Shown here piece after piece: positions 1 through 5,204 of a stretch of DNA of 7,670 nt; position 1 is the first letter of the stretch; the number at the start of each line of letters is the position of its first letter. The position numbers and the translations under genes are program-made. The stretch is taken from contig JASHRK010000005.1 of NCBI GenBank assembly GCA_030037405.1, positions 1 through 7,670 of the forward strand. The letters are read 5' to 3'. The notes under the pieces are model-generated. The model was given only the letters and a program-made list of their open reading frames with translations. It had not been told where the DNA came from and ran no database searches. Source of the stretch: Acidimicrobiales bacterium. Its GTDB lineage: Bacteria > Actinomycetota > Acidimicrobiia > Acidimicrobiales > Bog-793.

Positions 1-1
1 C

Positions 2-358
2 TCGCCCCTCACACGAAAGCACCGGTCGAAGCCGGGCTACGTGGAGCGCCTGACGCCCATCGTGGCAGGGCGGGAGCTCGGCGAGTGCTACAGCGAGCTC
101 ATCGACCCGATCGACCAGCGGGCGCGCTTCGAGGCACAGCTGGCCAACCGCGAGATGGGAGACGAGGAGGCGATGCCGATGGACGAGGACTTCATAAGAG
201 CGCTCGAACGCGGCATGCCCCCCACGGGCGGCATGGGGATGGGGGTTGACCGGCTCGTGATGCTCCTGGCGGACGTGAGCCATATCCGCGAGGTGCTCCT
301 CTTCCCGGCGCTACGACCAGAGGAGGGGCGGGAACCGGGTCGAGACTCTCAGACTTAG
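2..358 (+). CDS. lysS: Lysine--tRNA ligase (class II LysRS), C-terminal fragment
   Basis: This is the last 118 codons of a class II lysyl-tRNA synthetase, the cytoplasmic enzyme that charges tRNA-Lys using ATP. The frame is open from the left edge, so the start and the anticodon-binding domain lie outside the window. The fragment begins at the typical SPL..KHR..PG stretch. It continues through VAGRELGECYSELIDPIDQR, the conserved catalytic-domain segment of LysRS, and ends with class II motif 3, GGMGMGVDRL at about 230-259, whose Arg contacts ATP. The sequence after motif 3 (ADVSHIREVLLFPALRP) is also standard for LysRS. A GTG at 41 is internal, because homology continues upstream of it. The short polar tail after LRP is not conserved in the family. 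The stop (TAG, 356-358) overlaps the stop of the convergent downstream gene. The assignment is firm. Confidence 0.95.
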   Translation, partial: SPLTRKHRSKPGYVERLTPIVAGRELGECYSELIDPIDQRARFEAQLANREMGDEEAMPMDEDFIRALERGMPPTGGMGMGVDRLVMLLADVSHIREVLLFPALRPEEGREPGRDSQT

Positions 359-1371
359 ACGGCGAGCCTTTCGAAGCGCTCGCGTGCCTCCGCCGCAGAC
401 CGCTCGAGATCGGAGGCGACGTCCTCGGCAAGGTCTGCCAAGCGGTCACCGACGGCCCGGTTGTGGAGGCGCTGGGCCGCCTTGATCGCCTGCTCCGCGT
501 ACTCGCGCGCCGCCGCCCCGGAATCGACTATCCCGGTCGAGGCGGCGACGAGCTGCTGGGCATGGCGGCGCTCGTCGCCTCCGAGAGGTCGGCCGAGAAG
601 CTCCCGGAGGCGAGCTCCGACGGAACGGTCCTCGAGAGCCCGCTGCACCGGGAGCGTGTAGATGCCCTCAGCGAGGTCCTGGCCGGGCGGCTTCCCGAGC
701 TCCTCCTCGCTCGCGATGACGTCGAGCACGTCGTCGCGGATCTGGAAGAGCATCCCGAAGGCCTCTCCGTAGGAGGTGAGCTCGACGATCTGCGACCTGT
801 CGAGCTCTGCAGTCAGGCCACCTATACGGCAGGCGGTCGACATGAGAGCCGCCGTCTTGTCTGCTATCGCCCTCAAGTAGTCGCTCTCGCTGCGCTCGGG
901 GTTGTAGGCAGCCCTCACCTCGGCCACCTGACCCTGGCAGAGGCGCGCAAGGGTGGCGGCAAGCAGCTGGGCGATCTCGGGGCCAAGGCTGGCGGCGATC
1001 TCGGCGGAGCGGGCGAGGAGGAAGTCACCGGCGACGATGGCTACGAGGTTCCCCCACCTGGCGTTGACGCTCTCGACGTTGCGCCGCCGCACGGCCTCGT
1101 CCATCACGTCGTCGTGATAGAGCGAAGCGAGATGTACGAGCTCGACCGAGACGCCCCCGAGCAGGCTCTCGCCCGAGATGTCGGCGCCCGAGAGCTCGGC
1201 GGCCGTAAGGGTCAGGCAGGGCCGGATACGCTTGCCCCCGGCGACCACGAGGTGGGCGGCGACCTCGTTCAGGAACGGGTCCTCGCCCTTTACGGCGTCG
1301 CGCAGCACGGTCTCGAGACGACCAAGGAGCTCGTCTGAGAGTGGGAGCGCGAAGAGGTCGGACCCGTTCAC
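355..1371 (-). CDS. Long-chain polyprenyl diphosphate synthase (trans-isoprenyl diphosphate synthase)
   Basis: This 338-residue all-helical prenyltransferase should condense isopentenyl diphosphate onto an allylic diphosphate to make a long polyprenyl chain, probably for the menaquinone side chain. Visible signatures are GGKRIRP at 45-51, the first Asp-rich motif HDDVMD at 86-91 (D87, D88, D91), KT at 172-173, and the second Asp-rich motif FQIRDDVLD at 209-217, followed by GK at 226-227. The residues four and five places before the first Asp are small (A82, S83). In this family that is typical of enzymes making chains longer than C20, because bulky residues there stop elongation early. The GTG start is fixed by an in-frame TAG at 1384-1386; an AGGG about 10 nt upstream is a weak ribosome site. 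It resembles the IspB/HepT/GrcC group, but exact chain length cannot be read from sequence. The C-terminus is rich in Ala, Glu and Arg and probably helical. Confidence 0.93.
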   Translation of the reverse strand: MNGSDLFALPLSDELLGRLETVLRDAVKGEDPFLNEVAAHLVVAGGKRIRPCLTLTAAELSGADISGESLLGGVSVELVHLASLYHDDVMDEAVRRRNVESVNARWGNLVAIVAGDFLLARSAEIAASLGPEIAQLLAATLARLCQGQVAEVRAAYNPERSESDYLRAIADKTAALMSTACRIGGLTAELDRSQIVELTSYGEAFGMLFQIRDDVLDVIASEEELGKPPGQDLAEGIYTLPVQRALEDRSVGARLRELLGRPLGGDERRHAQQLVAASTGIVDSGAAAREYAEQAIKAAQRLHNRAVGDRLADLAEDVASDLERSAAEARERFERLAV

Positions 1372-1391
1372 CAGACCAGCACCCTAGGCCA

Positions 1392-1405
1392 GTTCCAGGG
1401 GGAAC
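1392..1405. repeat. Short inverted repeat upstream of the polyprenyl synthase gene
   Basis: GTTCC (1392-1396) and GGAAC (1401-1405) form a perfect 5-bp dyad around AGGG. It sits 20 bp upstream of the GTG start at 1371, where an operator or small leader hairpin could lie. A 5-bp dyad is short enough to arise by chance, and no known regulator site is recognised. Confidence 0.25.
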
Positions 1406-1427
1406 CCATAACCGGCTCCGCCCCCGC

Positions 1428-1474
1428 GATCGGTCTGGCGCCTCGCGAAGGGCACTGCGAAAAGGCGCCGGATC
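1428..1474. repeat. Long inverted repeat in the divergent spacer between the isoprenoid synthase and clpN-SIMPL genes
   Basis: TCTGGCGCCT (1434-1443) pairs with AGGCGCCGGA (1463-1472) as a 10-bp stem with one G-U wobble. The pairing extends to GATC on both outer flanks (1428-1431 and 1471-1474) if three bases bulge on the left. Inside the loop, CGC (1444-1446) can pair with GCG (1457-1459). There is no T-run on either side, so it is not a standard Rho-independent terminator. It lies in the only gene-free stretch above 250 bp (1372-1634), between divergent starts, which suits an operator or a structured 5' leader. I saw no clear CIRCE, HAIR or ClgR site, and no well-spaced -35/-10 pair, in this spacer. 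Confidence 0.5.
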
Positions 1475-1621
1475 ACGCTCTGAGCAGCGAGGAAGCCGCG
1501 CAAGAGTCCCGTTGTTGTTCAACCTGGGTATGTCGAAGAGATGGCTAATTCGTGTCGAGAGATGAGATCTTGCTAACAAGTTCAGGGCACTCGACCGATA
1601 GACTGCACGTAGGAACGTAAC

Positions 1622-1628
1622 GGAGGAG
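1622..1628 (+). promoter_or_regulatory. Ribosome binding site deciding the TTG start of the Clp_N-SIMPL gene
   Basis: GGAGGAG lies six bases before TTG at 1635, which is ideal spacing. Together with the protein starting exactly as ClpC does (MFERFTDRAR), it settles an otherwise uncommon TTG start. Confidence 0.8.
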
Positions 1629-1634
1629 TCACAG

Positions 1635-2783
1635 TTGTTCGAGCGATTCACCGACCGGGCAAGAAGGGTTTTGGTCCTCGCTCAAGAGGAGGCGCGCCTC
1701 CTCAATCACAGCTTCATCGGGACCGAGCACATCCTCCTCGGGCTCATCCACGAGGGAGAGGGCCTGGCCGCCAAGGCTCTCGAGTCTCTCGGGATCTCCC
1801 TCGAGGCAGTCCGCGAGAAGGTGGAGGAGACGATCGGACCTGCCGGGACTACCCCGACGGGGTCACCGCCGTTCACACCGCGGGCAAAGAAGGTGCTCGA
1901 GCTCTCGCTTCGCGAGGCTCTCCAGCTCGGGCACAACTACATCGGGACCGAGCACATGCTCCTCGGTCTCGTCCGCGAGGGAGAGGGCGTGGCCGCCCAG
2001 GTGCTCATCTCCCTCGGTGCCGACCTCTCACGGGTGCGCCAGCAGGTGATACAGCTCGTCTCGAGCTCCCCGAGCAGTGAGGCGCCCTCGACGAGACCCC
2101 TCGGCCAACCCTTAGCTGCGATGCTCGGGGATGATCCCTTCCGCAAACCTGCGACACAGAACGCCGGAAGCGTCACCGTCACCGGAGAGGGCCGGGTACG
2201 TGTCCGGCCCGACGAGGTCGTCCTCTCTCTCGGAGCGCGAGCGCGAGGCAAGACTCCGAGCGAAGCACTCGAGAGATGCTCGAAGGCTGTCCAGGCAGTG
2301 ACCAAAGCGCTCGAGGGACGCGCCTCAAGCCTGCAGTCGGGAAGCCTCCACGTCCGTCCGAACTATGACAGCCGCCCTGGTGAGCGCCACGAGATCGTCG
2401 GCTATACCGCCGAGTCCACCTTGCTCGCTCTTACAGGAGAGCTCGATCAAGCCGGCGCCATCGCCACCGCGGCCCTCGAGGCCGCCGGAGCCGCAGGTCT
2501 CGTGCACGACCTCCGGCTCACTCTGGGCGACAGGGAGAGGGCCGAGTCAGAGGCGAGGGAGCTGGCCTTCGCGAGCGCGCGGGCCAAAGCGGCGCAGTAC
2601 GCCTCGCTTGCAGGCAAGAGACTGGGAGCACTCCTCGAGCTGAGCGAAGTCTTGCCGGGGAGAGCCGGGCCGCTGCGGGCCGCTGCTACGGCCGCCGCCC
2701 GGGAGCCGGTTCATCTCCCCGTGGAGGCCGGCGAGCTCGAGGTGACGGCTCACGTATTCACCACCTGGGAGCTCGTGGACTGA
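1635..2783 (+). CDS. ClpC-type double Clp_N domain fused to a SIMPL (DUF541) domain
   Basis: This is one uninterrupted 382-residue frame. Residues 1-143 match the ClpC N-terminal domain: MFERFTDRARRVLVLAQ, then two Clp repeats, each with an IGTEH(I/M)LLGL core (28-37 and 103-112). A 34-residue Ser/Pro-rich linker (144-177) leads to a SIMPL/DUF541 domain from VTVTGEGRVRVRPDEVVLSLG (180-200) to GELEVTAHVFTTWEL (366-380), including IVGYTAESTL near 254-263 and the ARAKAAQYASLAGKRLG helix at 315-331. No Walker A or B motif and no AAA+ domain are present, so it cannot unfold proteins itself. SIMPL proteins are usually exported, but here Clp_N replaces the signal peptide, which predicts a cytoplasmic location. 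In B. subtilis ClpC the glutamates of the two TEH motifs (E32, E106) bind phosphoarginine; both are kept here (E31, E106). A role as a ClpC adaptor, decoy or sensor is inference. The TTG start has a strong ribosome site. Confidence 0.9.
   Translation: MFERFTDRARRVLVLAQEEARLLNHSFIGTEHILLGLIHEGEGLAAKALESLGISLEAVREKVEETIGPAGTTPTGSPPFTPRAKKVLELSLREALQLGHNYIGTEHMLLGLVREGEGVAAQVLISLGADLSRVRQQVIQLVSSSPSSEAPSTRPLGQPLAAMLGDDPFRKPATQNAGSVTVTGEGRVRVRPDEVVLSLGARARGKTPSEALERCSKAVQAVTKALEGRASSLQSGSLHVRPNYDSRPGERHEIVGYTAESTLLALTGELDQAGAIATAALEAAGAAGLVHDLRLTLGDRERAESEARELAFASARAKAAQYASLAGKRLGALLELSEVLPGRAGPLRAAATAAAREPVHLPVEAGELEVTAHVFTTWELVD
1715..1732 (+). repeat. Copy 1 of an 18-bp direct repeat inside the Clp_N domain
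   Basis: CATCGGGACCGAGCACAT occurs here and, identically, at 1940-1957. Both copies encode the IGTEH core of the two Clp repeats, so the repeat reflects the ancient internal duplication of the domain, with unusually complete nucleotide identity at the conserved core. Confidence 0.8.
1940..1957 (+). repeat. Copy 2 of the 18-bp direct repeat inside the Clp_N domain
   Basis: Identical to 1715-1732 and in the same reading frame, 225 bp (75 codons) downstream. The spacing equals one Clp repeat unit. Confidence 0.8.
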
Positions 2784-2790
2784 GGAGGGA

Positions 2791-2807
2791 TCGTCTCCAG
2801 AAGACGA
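2791..2807. terminator. Possible weak bidirectional terminator hairpin
   Basis: TCGTCT (2791-2796) and AGACGA (2802-2807) form a 6-bp stem around CCAGA in the 29-bp gap between two convergent genes. The position fits a shared terminator, but the stem is short and has no T-run on either side, so intrinsic termination is doubtful. Confidence 0.3.
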
Positions 2808-2812
2808 GAGCA

Positions 2813-3895
2813 TCAAAGGTTGTCGACGAACCAGTGCATGTTGGAGCGGACGACGTCCGCCTCGGGGTTGCCCGGCAACGCCCGCTGCGCGGCGGCGAGC
2901 GCCTCGGCACGCCGACCGAGACGATCGAGACAGACCGAGAGGTAGTGCCAGGGCAGGTAGAGGTAGTCCTCGTTCCGCACGAAACCCAGTCCCGCGCTCG
3001 GATTGGTAGCAGAGGTAGCCGCCGTGAAGAGTGGCACGGCCTCGGCCCAGCGCTCCCGATCGAAGTGGAGGCGGCCAAGGCACACGTAGGCCTCGGCGCG
3101 GCTGGCGTTCTGGGCTATGGCATCGACGGCGGCGCGCACGAGGGTCTCGTCGTCGCCGAGCACGCGGGACGCTTCGGCGAGGTAGAGCAGTGCCCAGTAC
3201 CGCTCCGCACCGTGGTTCGTCTCGTTCTCCAAGTAGGCGCGGTAGGCAACGGCCGCCTCCTCGTAACGCTGGAGGTCGTAGAGCTCGTTGGCGTAGTACA
3301 GGCGAGTGCGGAGAGTCGGGTTCCCGTCCGCGACCTCGGCCTCGAGGATACGGATGTTTCTCTCTCGATGAAGAGCTCGTCTCGCAGGATCGGGACGGTG
3401 CTCGACGATCAGCTCCGGGACGAGGAGGGAGCGCTCCGGGACGGGGATGACCTCGTGGACCCTCCCCTCCCAGCGCAGGCCCGCCTCCCGCCGGACCAGC
3501 CGCTCCCGGTTGAACTTGAGCCTCACGGTGCCGTCAGGCGCGATGCGGTAGTGGTAGGGAGCGACGATGACGTCGAGACCATCGGACAACCATCCCTTCA
3601 TCTCGAGGAGTTTCTCCCTGGCGGGCTCGGAGAGCACGTCGTCGGCGTCCAGCCACAGGATCCAGTCGCAGTTGCACGCGGCGAAGGATGCGTTGCGAGC
3701 TGAGGCAAAGTCGTCGATCCACTCGAAGCTGGTGACCGCCGCCCCGCGAGCGCTGGCGAGCACCACCGTGCCGTCGGAGGAGCCCGTGTCGACGACGATC
3801 ATCTCGTCGCACACGTCCCGAGCGCTGTCGAGCACGCGCTCGATCGTCTGCTCCTCGTCCTTGACGATCATCGCCAAGGACACGCTGGCCGTCAT
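2813..3895 (-). CDS. Glycosyltransferase family 2 with TPR-like C-terminus
   Basis: This protein of about 360 residues has an N-terminal GT-A glycosyltransferase fold that should transfer a sugar from a nucleotide sugar. It opens with VSLAMIVKDEEQTIERVL, followed by VDTGSSDGT (35-43) and the metal-binding LDADD (82-86). WEGRVHEVI (142-150) is typical of the SunS/TPR-type GT2 subgroup. The C-terminal part, from about 195, is helical with repeated YxxALxxY/A-type units (YYANELYDLQRYEEAAVAY; AYVCLGRLHFDRERWAEAVPLF; YLSVCLDRLGRRAEALAAA), consistent with three or more TPRs. I chose the ATG at 3895 because the domain begins right after it. The frame stays open to a GTG at 3955, but that would add a basic, unconserved leader and overlap the upstream gene by 28 bp. 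No ribosome site precedes the ATG. It follows the DUF664 gene by 32 bp and may be cotranscribed with it. The acceptor is unknown. Confidence 0.88.
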   Translation of the reverse strand: MTASVSLAMIVKDEEQTIERVLDSARDVCDEMIVVDTGSSDGTVVLASARGAAVTSFEWIDDFASARNASFAACNCDWILWLDADDVLSEPAREKLLEMKGWLSDGLDVIVAPYHYRIAPDGTVRLKFNRERLVRREAGLRWEGRVHEVIPVPERSLLVPELIVEHRPDPARRALHRERNIRILEAEVADGNPTLRTRLYYANELYDLQRYEEAAVAYRAYLENETNHGAERYWALLYLAEASRVLGDDETLVRAAVDAIAQNASRAEAYVCLGRLHFDRERWAEAVPLFTAATSATNPSAGLGFVRNEDYLYLPWHYLSVCLDRLGRRAEALAAAQRALPGNPEADVVRSNMHWFVDNL

Positions 3896-3927
3896 GTGCG
3901 CGTGTATGCCGTGATCACAGTGCCGTC

Positions 3928-4458
3928 TCAGTCCCCAGTGACGCCGTCGATGCACTCACGGATCAGGTCCGCATGACCGTTGTGGCGGGCGTACTCCTCG
4001 ATCATGTGGATATAGAGCCAGCGGACGTCCCGAGGCTGAGCGGGGTGATGGCCGTGGCTGCTCACGACGTCGTCCAGCTGCTTGCCTCGCATCACCTCCC
4101 GAGCCGTGCCGACCTCGTTCCGGTAGTTCTCGAGGTCGGCTTCCGCATCGGCGCCCTCCAGGCTCTCGAAGCTCGCTGACCAGTCTGTCTCGGAGGCGTA
4201 GGGATAGCTGAGGTCGTCGTCGTTCGCCTGGATCCGGAACCACCAGCGTTCGACCTCGGTCATGTGCCTCACGAGCCCGAGGAGGGAGAGCCGAGAAGGG
4301 GGCACGGCACGCCGCTTGAGCTGCTCGTTGGTAAGGCCCGCGCACTTCCACAACAAGGTGTCTCGGTGGTAGTCAAGCCACGCTTCGAGCGCCTCGCGTT
4401 CCGGAGTGACGAGCTCGGGTTCGGGACGGCTGACAGGGGGTGCGGTCCATTCGGTCAC
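3928..4458 (-). CDS. DinB-superfamily protein of the DUF664 type
   Basis: This 176-residue protein should form the four-helix, metal-binding DinB/YfiT fold. Relatives include mycothiol- or bacillithiol-dependent transferases and isomerases, but most DUF664 members have no known reaction. LVRHMTEVERWWF (62-74) carries the first probable metal His (H65). HMIEEYARHNGHADLIREC (151-169) carries the others (H159, H162). The order, spacing and length match DUF664 proteins common in actinomycetes. No signal peptide or membrane segment is present, so it should be cytoplasmic. The GTG start at 4458 follows an in-frame TAG at 4468-4470. No ribosome site is seen, but TAGAGT ends six bases before the GTG, which suits a leaderless transcript. 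It is divergent from the SRPBCC-like gene and lies upstream of the glycosyltransferase gene. Confidence 0.88.
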   Translation of the reverse strand: MTEWTAPPVSRPEPELVTPEREALEAWLDYHRDTLLWKCAGLTNEQLKRRAVPPSRLSLLGLVRHMTEVERWWFRIQANDDDLSYPYASETDWSASFESLEGADAEADLENYRNEVGTAREVMRGKQLDDVVSSHGHHPAQPRDVRWLYIHMIEEYARHNGHADLIRECIDGVTGD

Positions 4459-4464
4459 GCTCGA

Positions 4465-4470
4465 ACTCTA
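4465..4470 (-). promoter_or_regulatory. Candidate -10 element for a leaderless DUF664 transcript
   Basis: On the minus strand TAGAGT fits TANNNT and is followed by six bases and then the GTG start, placing the expected transcription start at the start codon itself. No convincing -35 is visible; CAGACG 19 bp upstream is the nearest. Leaderless mRNAs are common in actinobacteria. It overlaps the left arm of the inverted repeat at 4466-4535. Confidence 0.3.
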
Positions 4471-4535
4471 GGGCCGTCTGCTCCCCGCGCGTCTGCCTCA
4501 GAGGGCTCGATGAAAAGGGACGTTCGGCCCTAGAG
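4466..4535. repeat. Perfect 11-bp inverted repeat in the divergent DUF664/SRPBCC spacer
   Basis: CTCTAGGGCCG (4466-4476) is the exact reverse complement of CGGCCCTAGAG (4525-4535), separated by 48 bp. As a result, each divergent gene has CGGCCCTAGAG upstream in its own sense, ending 7 bp before the DUF664 start and 31 bp before the SRPBCC start. A second dyad, CTGCCTC (4493-4499) with GAGGCAG (4533-4539), overlaps the right arm. The arrangement suits a shared operator bound at two half-regions, or alternative hairpins. The regulator is unknown. Confidence 0.55.
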
Positions 4536-4553
4536 GCAGCCAGGAGGCCGGCT

Positions 4554-4559
4554 TACGCT
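4554..4559 (+). promoter_or_regulatory. Candidate -10 element for a leaderless SRPBCC transcript
   Basis: TACGCT fits TANNNT and ends seven bases before the ATG at 4567, so transcription could begin at the start codon. An AGGAGG at 4542-4547 is 19 bases from the ATG, too far to act as its ribosome site, and no good -35 is visible. Confidence 0.3.
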
Positions 4560-4566
4560 CGCTCTC

Positions 4567-5085
4567 ATGAGCACGCCGCCGGACAGTAAGCGGCACAGAG
4601 CAACGTTCATCGAGGACTTCGTGGAGGCCGACTGCTCGACCGAGAGGGCTTTGCAACGGCTCTCTGGCGACGGCCGGTGGCTGGAGCCGATGGCGAGCCG
4701 AGCGACGGACGACGCTGACTCCCTCCTCGTCCGTGTCGGTCCGGCTGCCCTCGGCAGCCTCGGGATGGAGGTCCGGGTGCAGCTCGGCGAGTGCTCGCGT
4801 CGCGGCGTCACCGGCTCCGTCCCGATTCGTTGGGAGGCGGCAAGACTCCCCTATCTCTTTCCAGTGCTGGACGGTGATCTCGAGGTGACACCGCTCGGCC
4901 CCGGCTCGTGCCGGCTCACACTGCATGCCTCCTACCGCACGCCGCTCGACGGTGTCGGGCGCCTGCTCGACGCCGCCCTGTTTCATCGCGTGGCCGAGTC
5001 GACGGTGCGCTCGTTTCTTCATCGCGTAGCCGACAACCTCGGCACCGGCGAGCCCAAGAGCGGACCCGAGGAGGCCGGCCAGTAA
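4567..5085 (+). CDS. SRPBCC-like (START/polyketide-cyclase fold) small protein
   Basis: This 172-residue cytoplasmic protein has no signal peptide. The pattern of alternating strands ending in a long amphipathic helix is that of SRPBCC (Bet v1-like) ligand-binding proteins. The clearest part is residues 85-158: the strand VPIRWEA, LFPVLDGDLEVTPLGPG, the strand CRLTLHASY, then a PLDG turn and the closing helix from GRLLDAALFHRVAESTVR to HRVADNL. Actinobacterial hypothetical proteins with this LFPVLDGDLE...HRVAE...F pattern are familiar, but ligand and function are unknown. The ATG at 4567 has no ribosome site, and a leaderless start is possible. Third positions are mostly G or C: only 6 of the first 40 codons end in A or T. 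The C-terminal tail (GTGEPKSGPEEAGQ) looks disordered. Confidence 0.7.
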   Translation: MSTPPDSKRHRATFIEDFVEADCSTERALQRLSGDGRWLEPMASRATDDADSLLVRVGPAALGSLGMEVRVQLGECSRRGVTGSVPIRWEAARLPYLFPVLDGDLEVTPLGPGSCRLTLHASYRTPLDGVGRLLDAALFHRVAESTVRSFLHRVADNLGTGEPKSGPEEAGQ

Positions 5086-5092
5086 GACCCCG

Positions 5093-5110
5093 GTCCCTGG
5101 CTATACGGGG
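5093..5110. repeat. Left copy of an imperfect direct repeat bracketing the DinB-like/lipoprotein segment
   Basis: GTCCCTGGCTATACGGGG here matches GTCCCTGCTATACGGGG at 6310-6326 except for one extra G. It lies in the 119-bp spacer after the SRPBCC gene. On the minus strand it contains a TAG (5101-5103) that closes a 38-codon frame running back to 5217. That frame ends EGDHRFVRNPRVVADHPV, and its last codons (CCC GTA TAG) are the same as those of the PRC-barrel gene at the other copy. Confidence 0.6.
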
Positions 5111-5204
5111 TGGTCGGCCACGACACGCGGGTTGCGCACGAAGCGGTGATCGCCCTCGGGCGCGAGACTGCTCCGGTCAGACGACTTCGACTCCGAAAAG
5201 GGGC

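Noticed and set aside
463..1338. Long plus-strand open frame of 291 codons
   Set aside because: It lies wholly antisense to the polyprenyl synthase, whose motifs are unmistakable; long mirror frames are common in GC-rich DNA, and the translation matches no family I recognise.
1530..1565. Eleven-codon peptide MSKRWLIRVER upstream of the Clp_N-SIMPL gene
   Set aside because: It could be a leader peptide, but it has no good ribosome site, no run of regulatory codons and no attenuator structure after it, so it is probably chance.
1570..1604. TTGCTA and TAGACT as a -35/-10 promoter pair for the Clp_N-SIMPL gene
   Set aside because: The spacing is 23 bp, well outside the usual 16-19 bp, and no other pair fits.
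1635..2083. Truncated or broken clpC pseudogene
   Set aside because: The frame continues without interruption into a full SIMPL domain, and the Clp_N part keeps its key residues, so a functional fusion fits better than decay.
2834..3703. Plus-strand open frame of 289 codons
   Set aside because: Antisense to the glycosyltransferase with its clear catalytic motifs. The translation is rich in Val, Gly and Glu without domain signatures.
4498..5022. Minus-strand open frame of 174 codons
   Set aside because: Antisense to the SRPBCC-like gene, with no recognisable domain and poor composition.
4908..5204. N-terminal extension of the DinB-like gene to an ATG at 4908
   Set aside because: It overlaps the SRPBCC gene by 178 bp and translates to Arg-rich, domain-free sequence; the conserved protein begins at 5205-5208.
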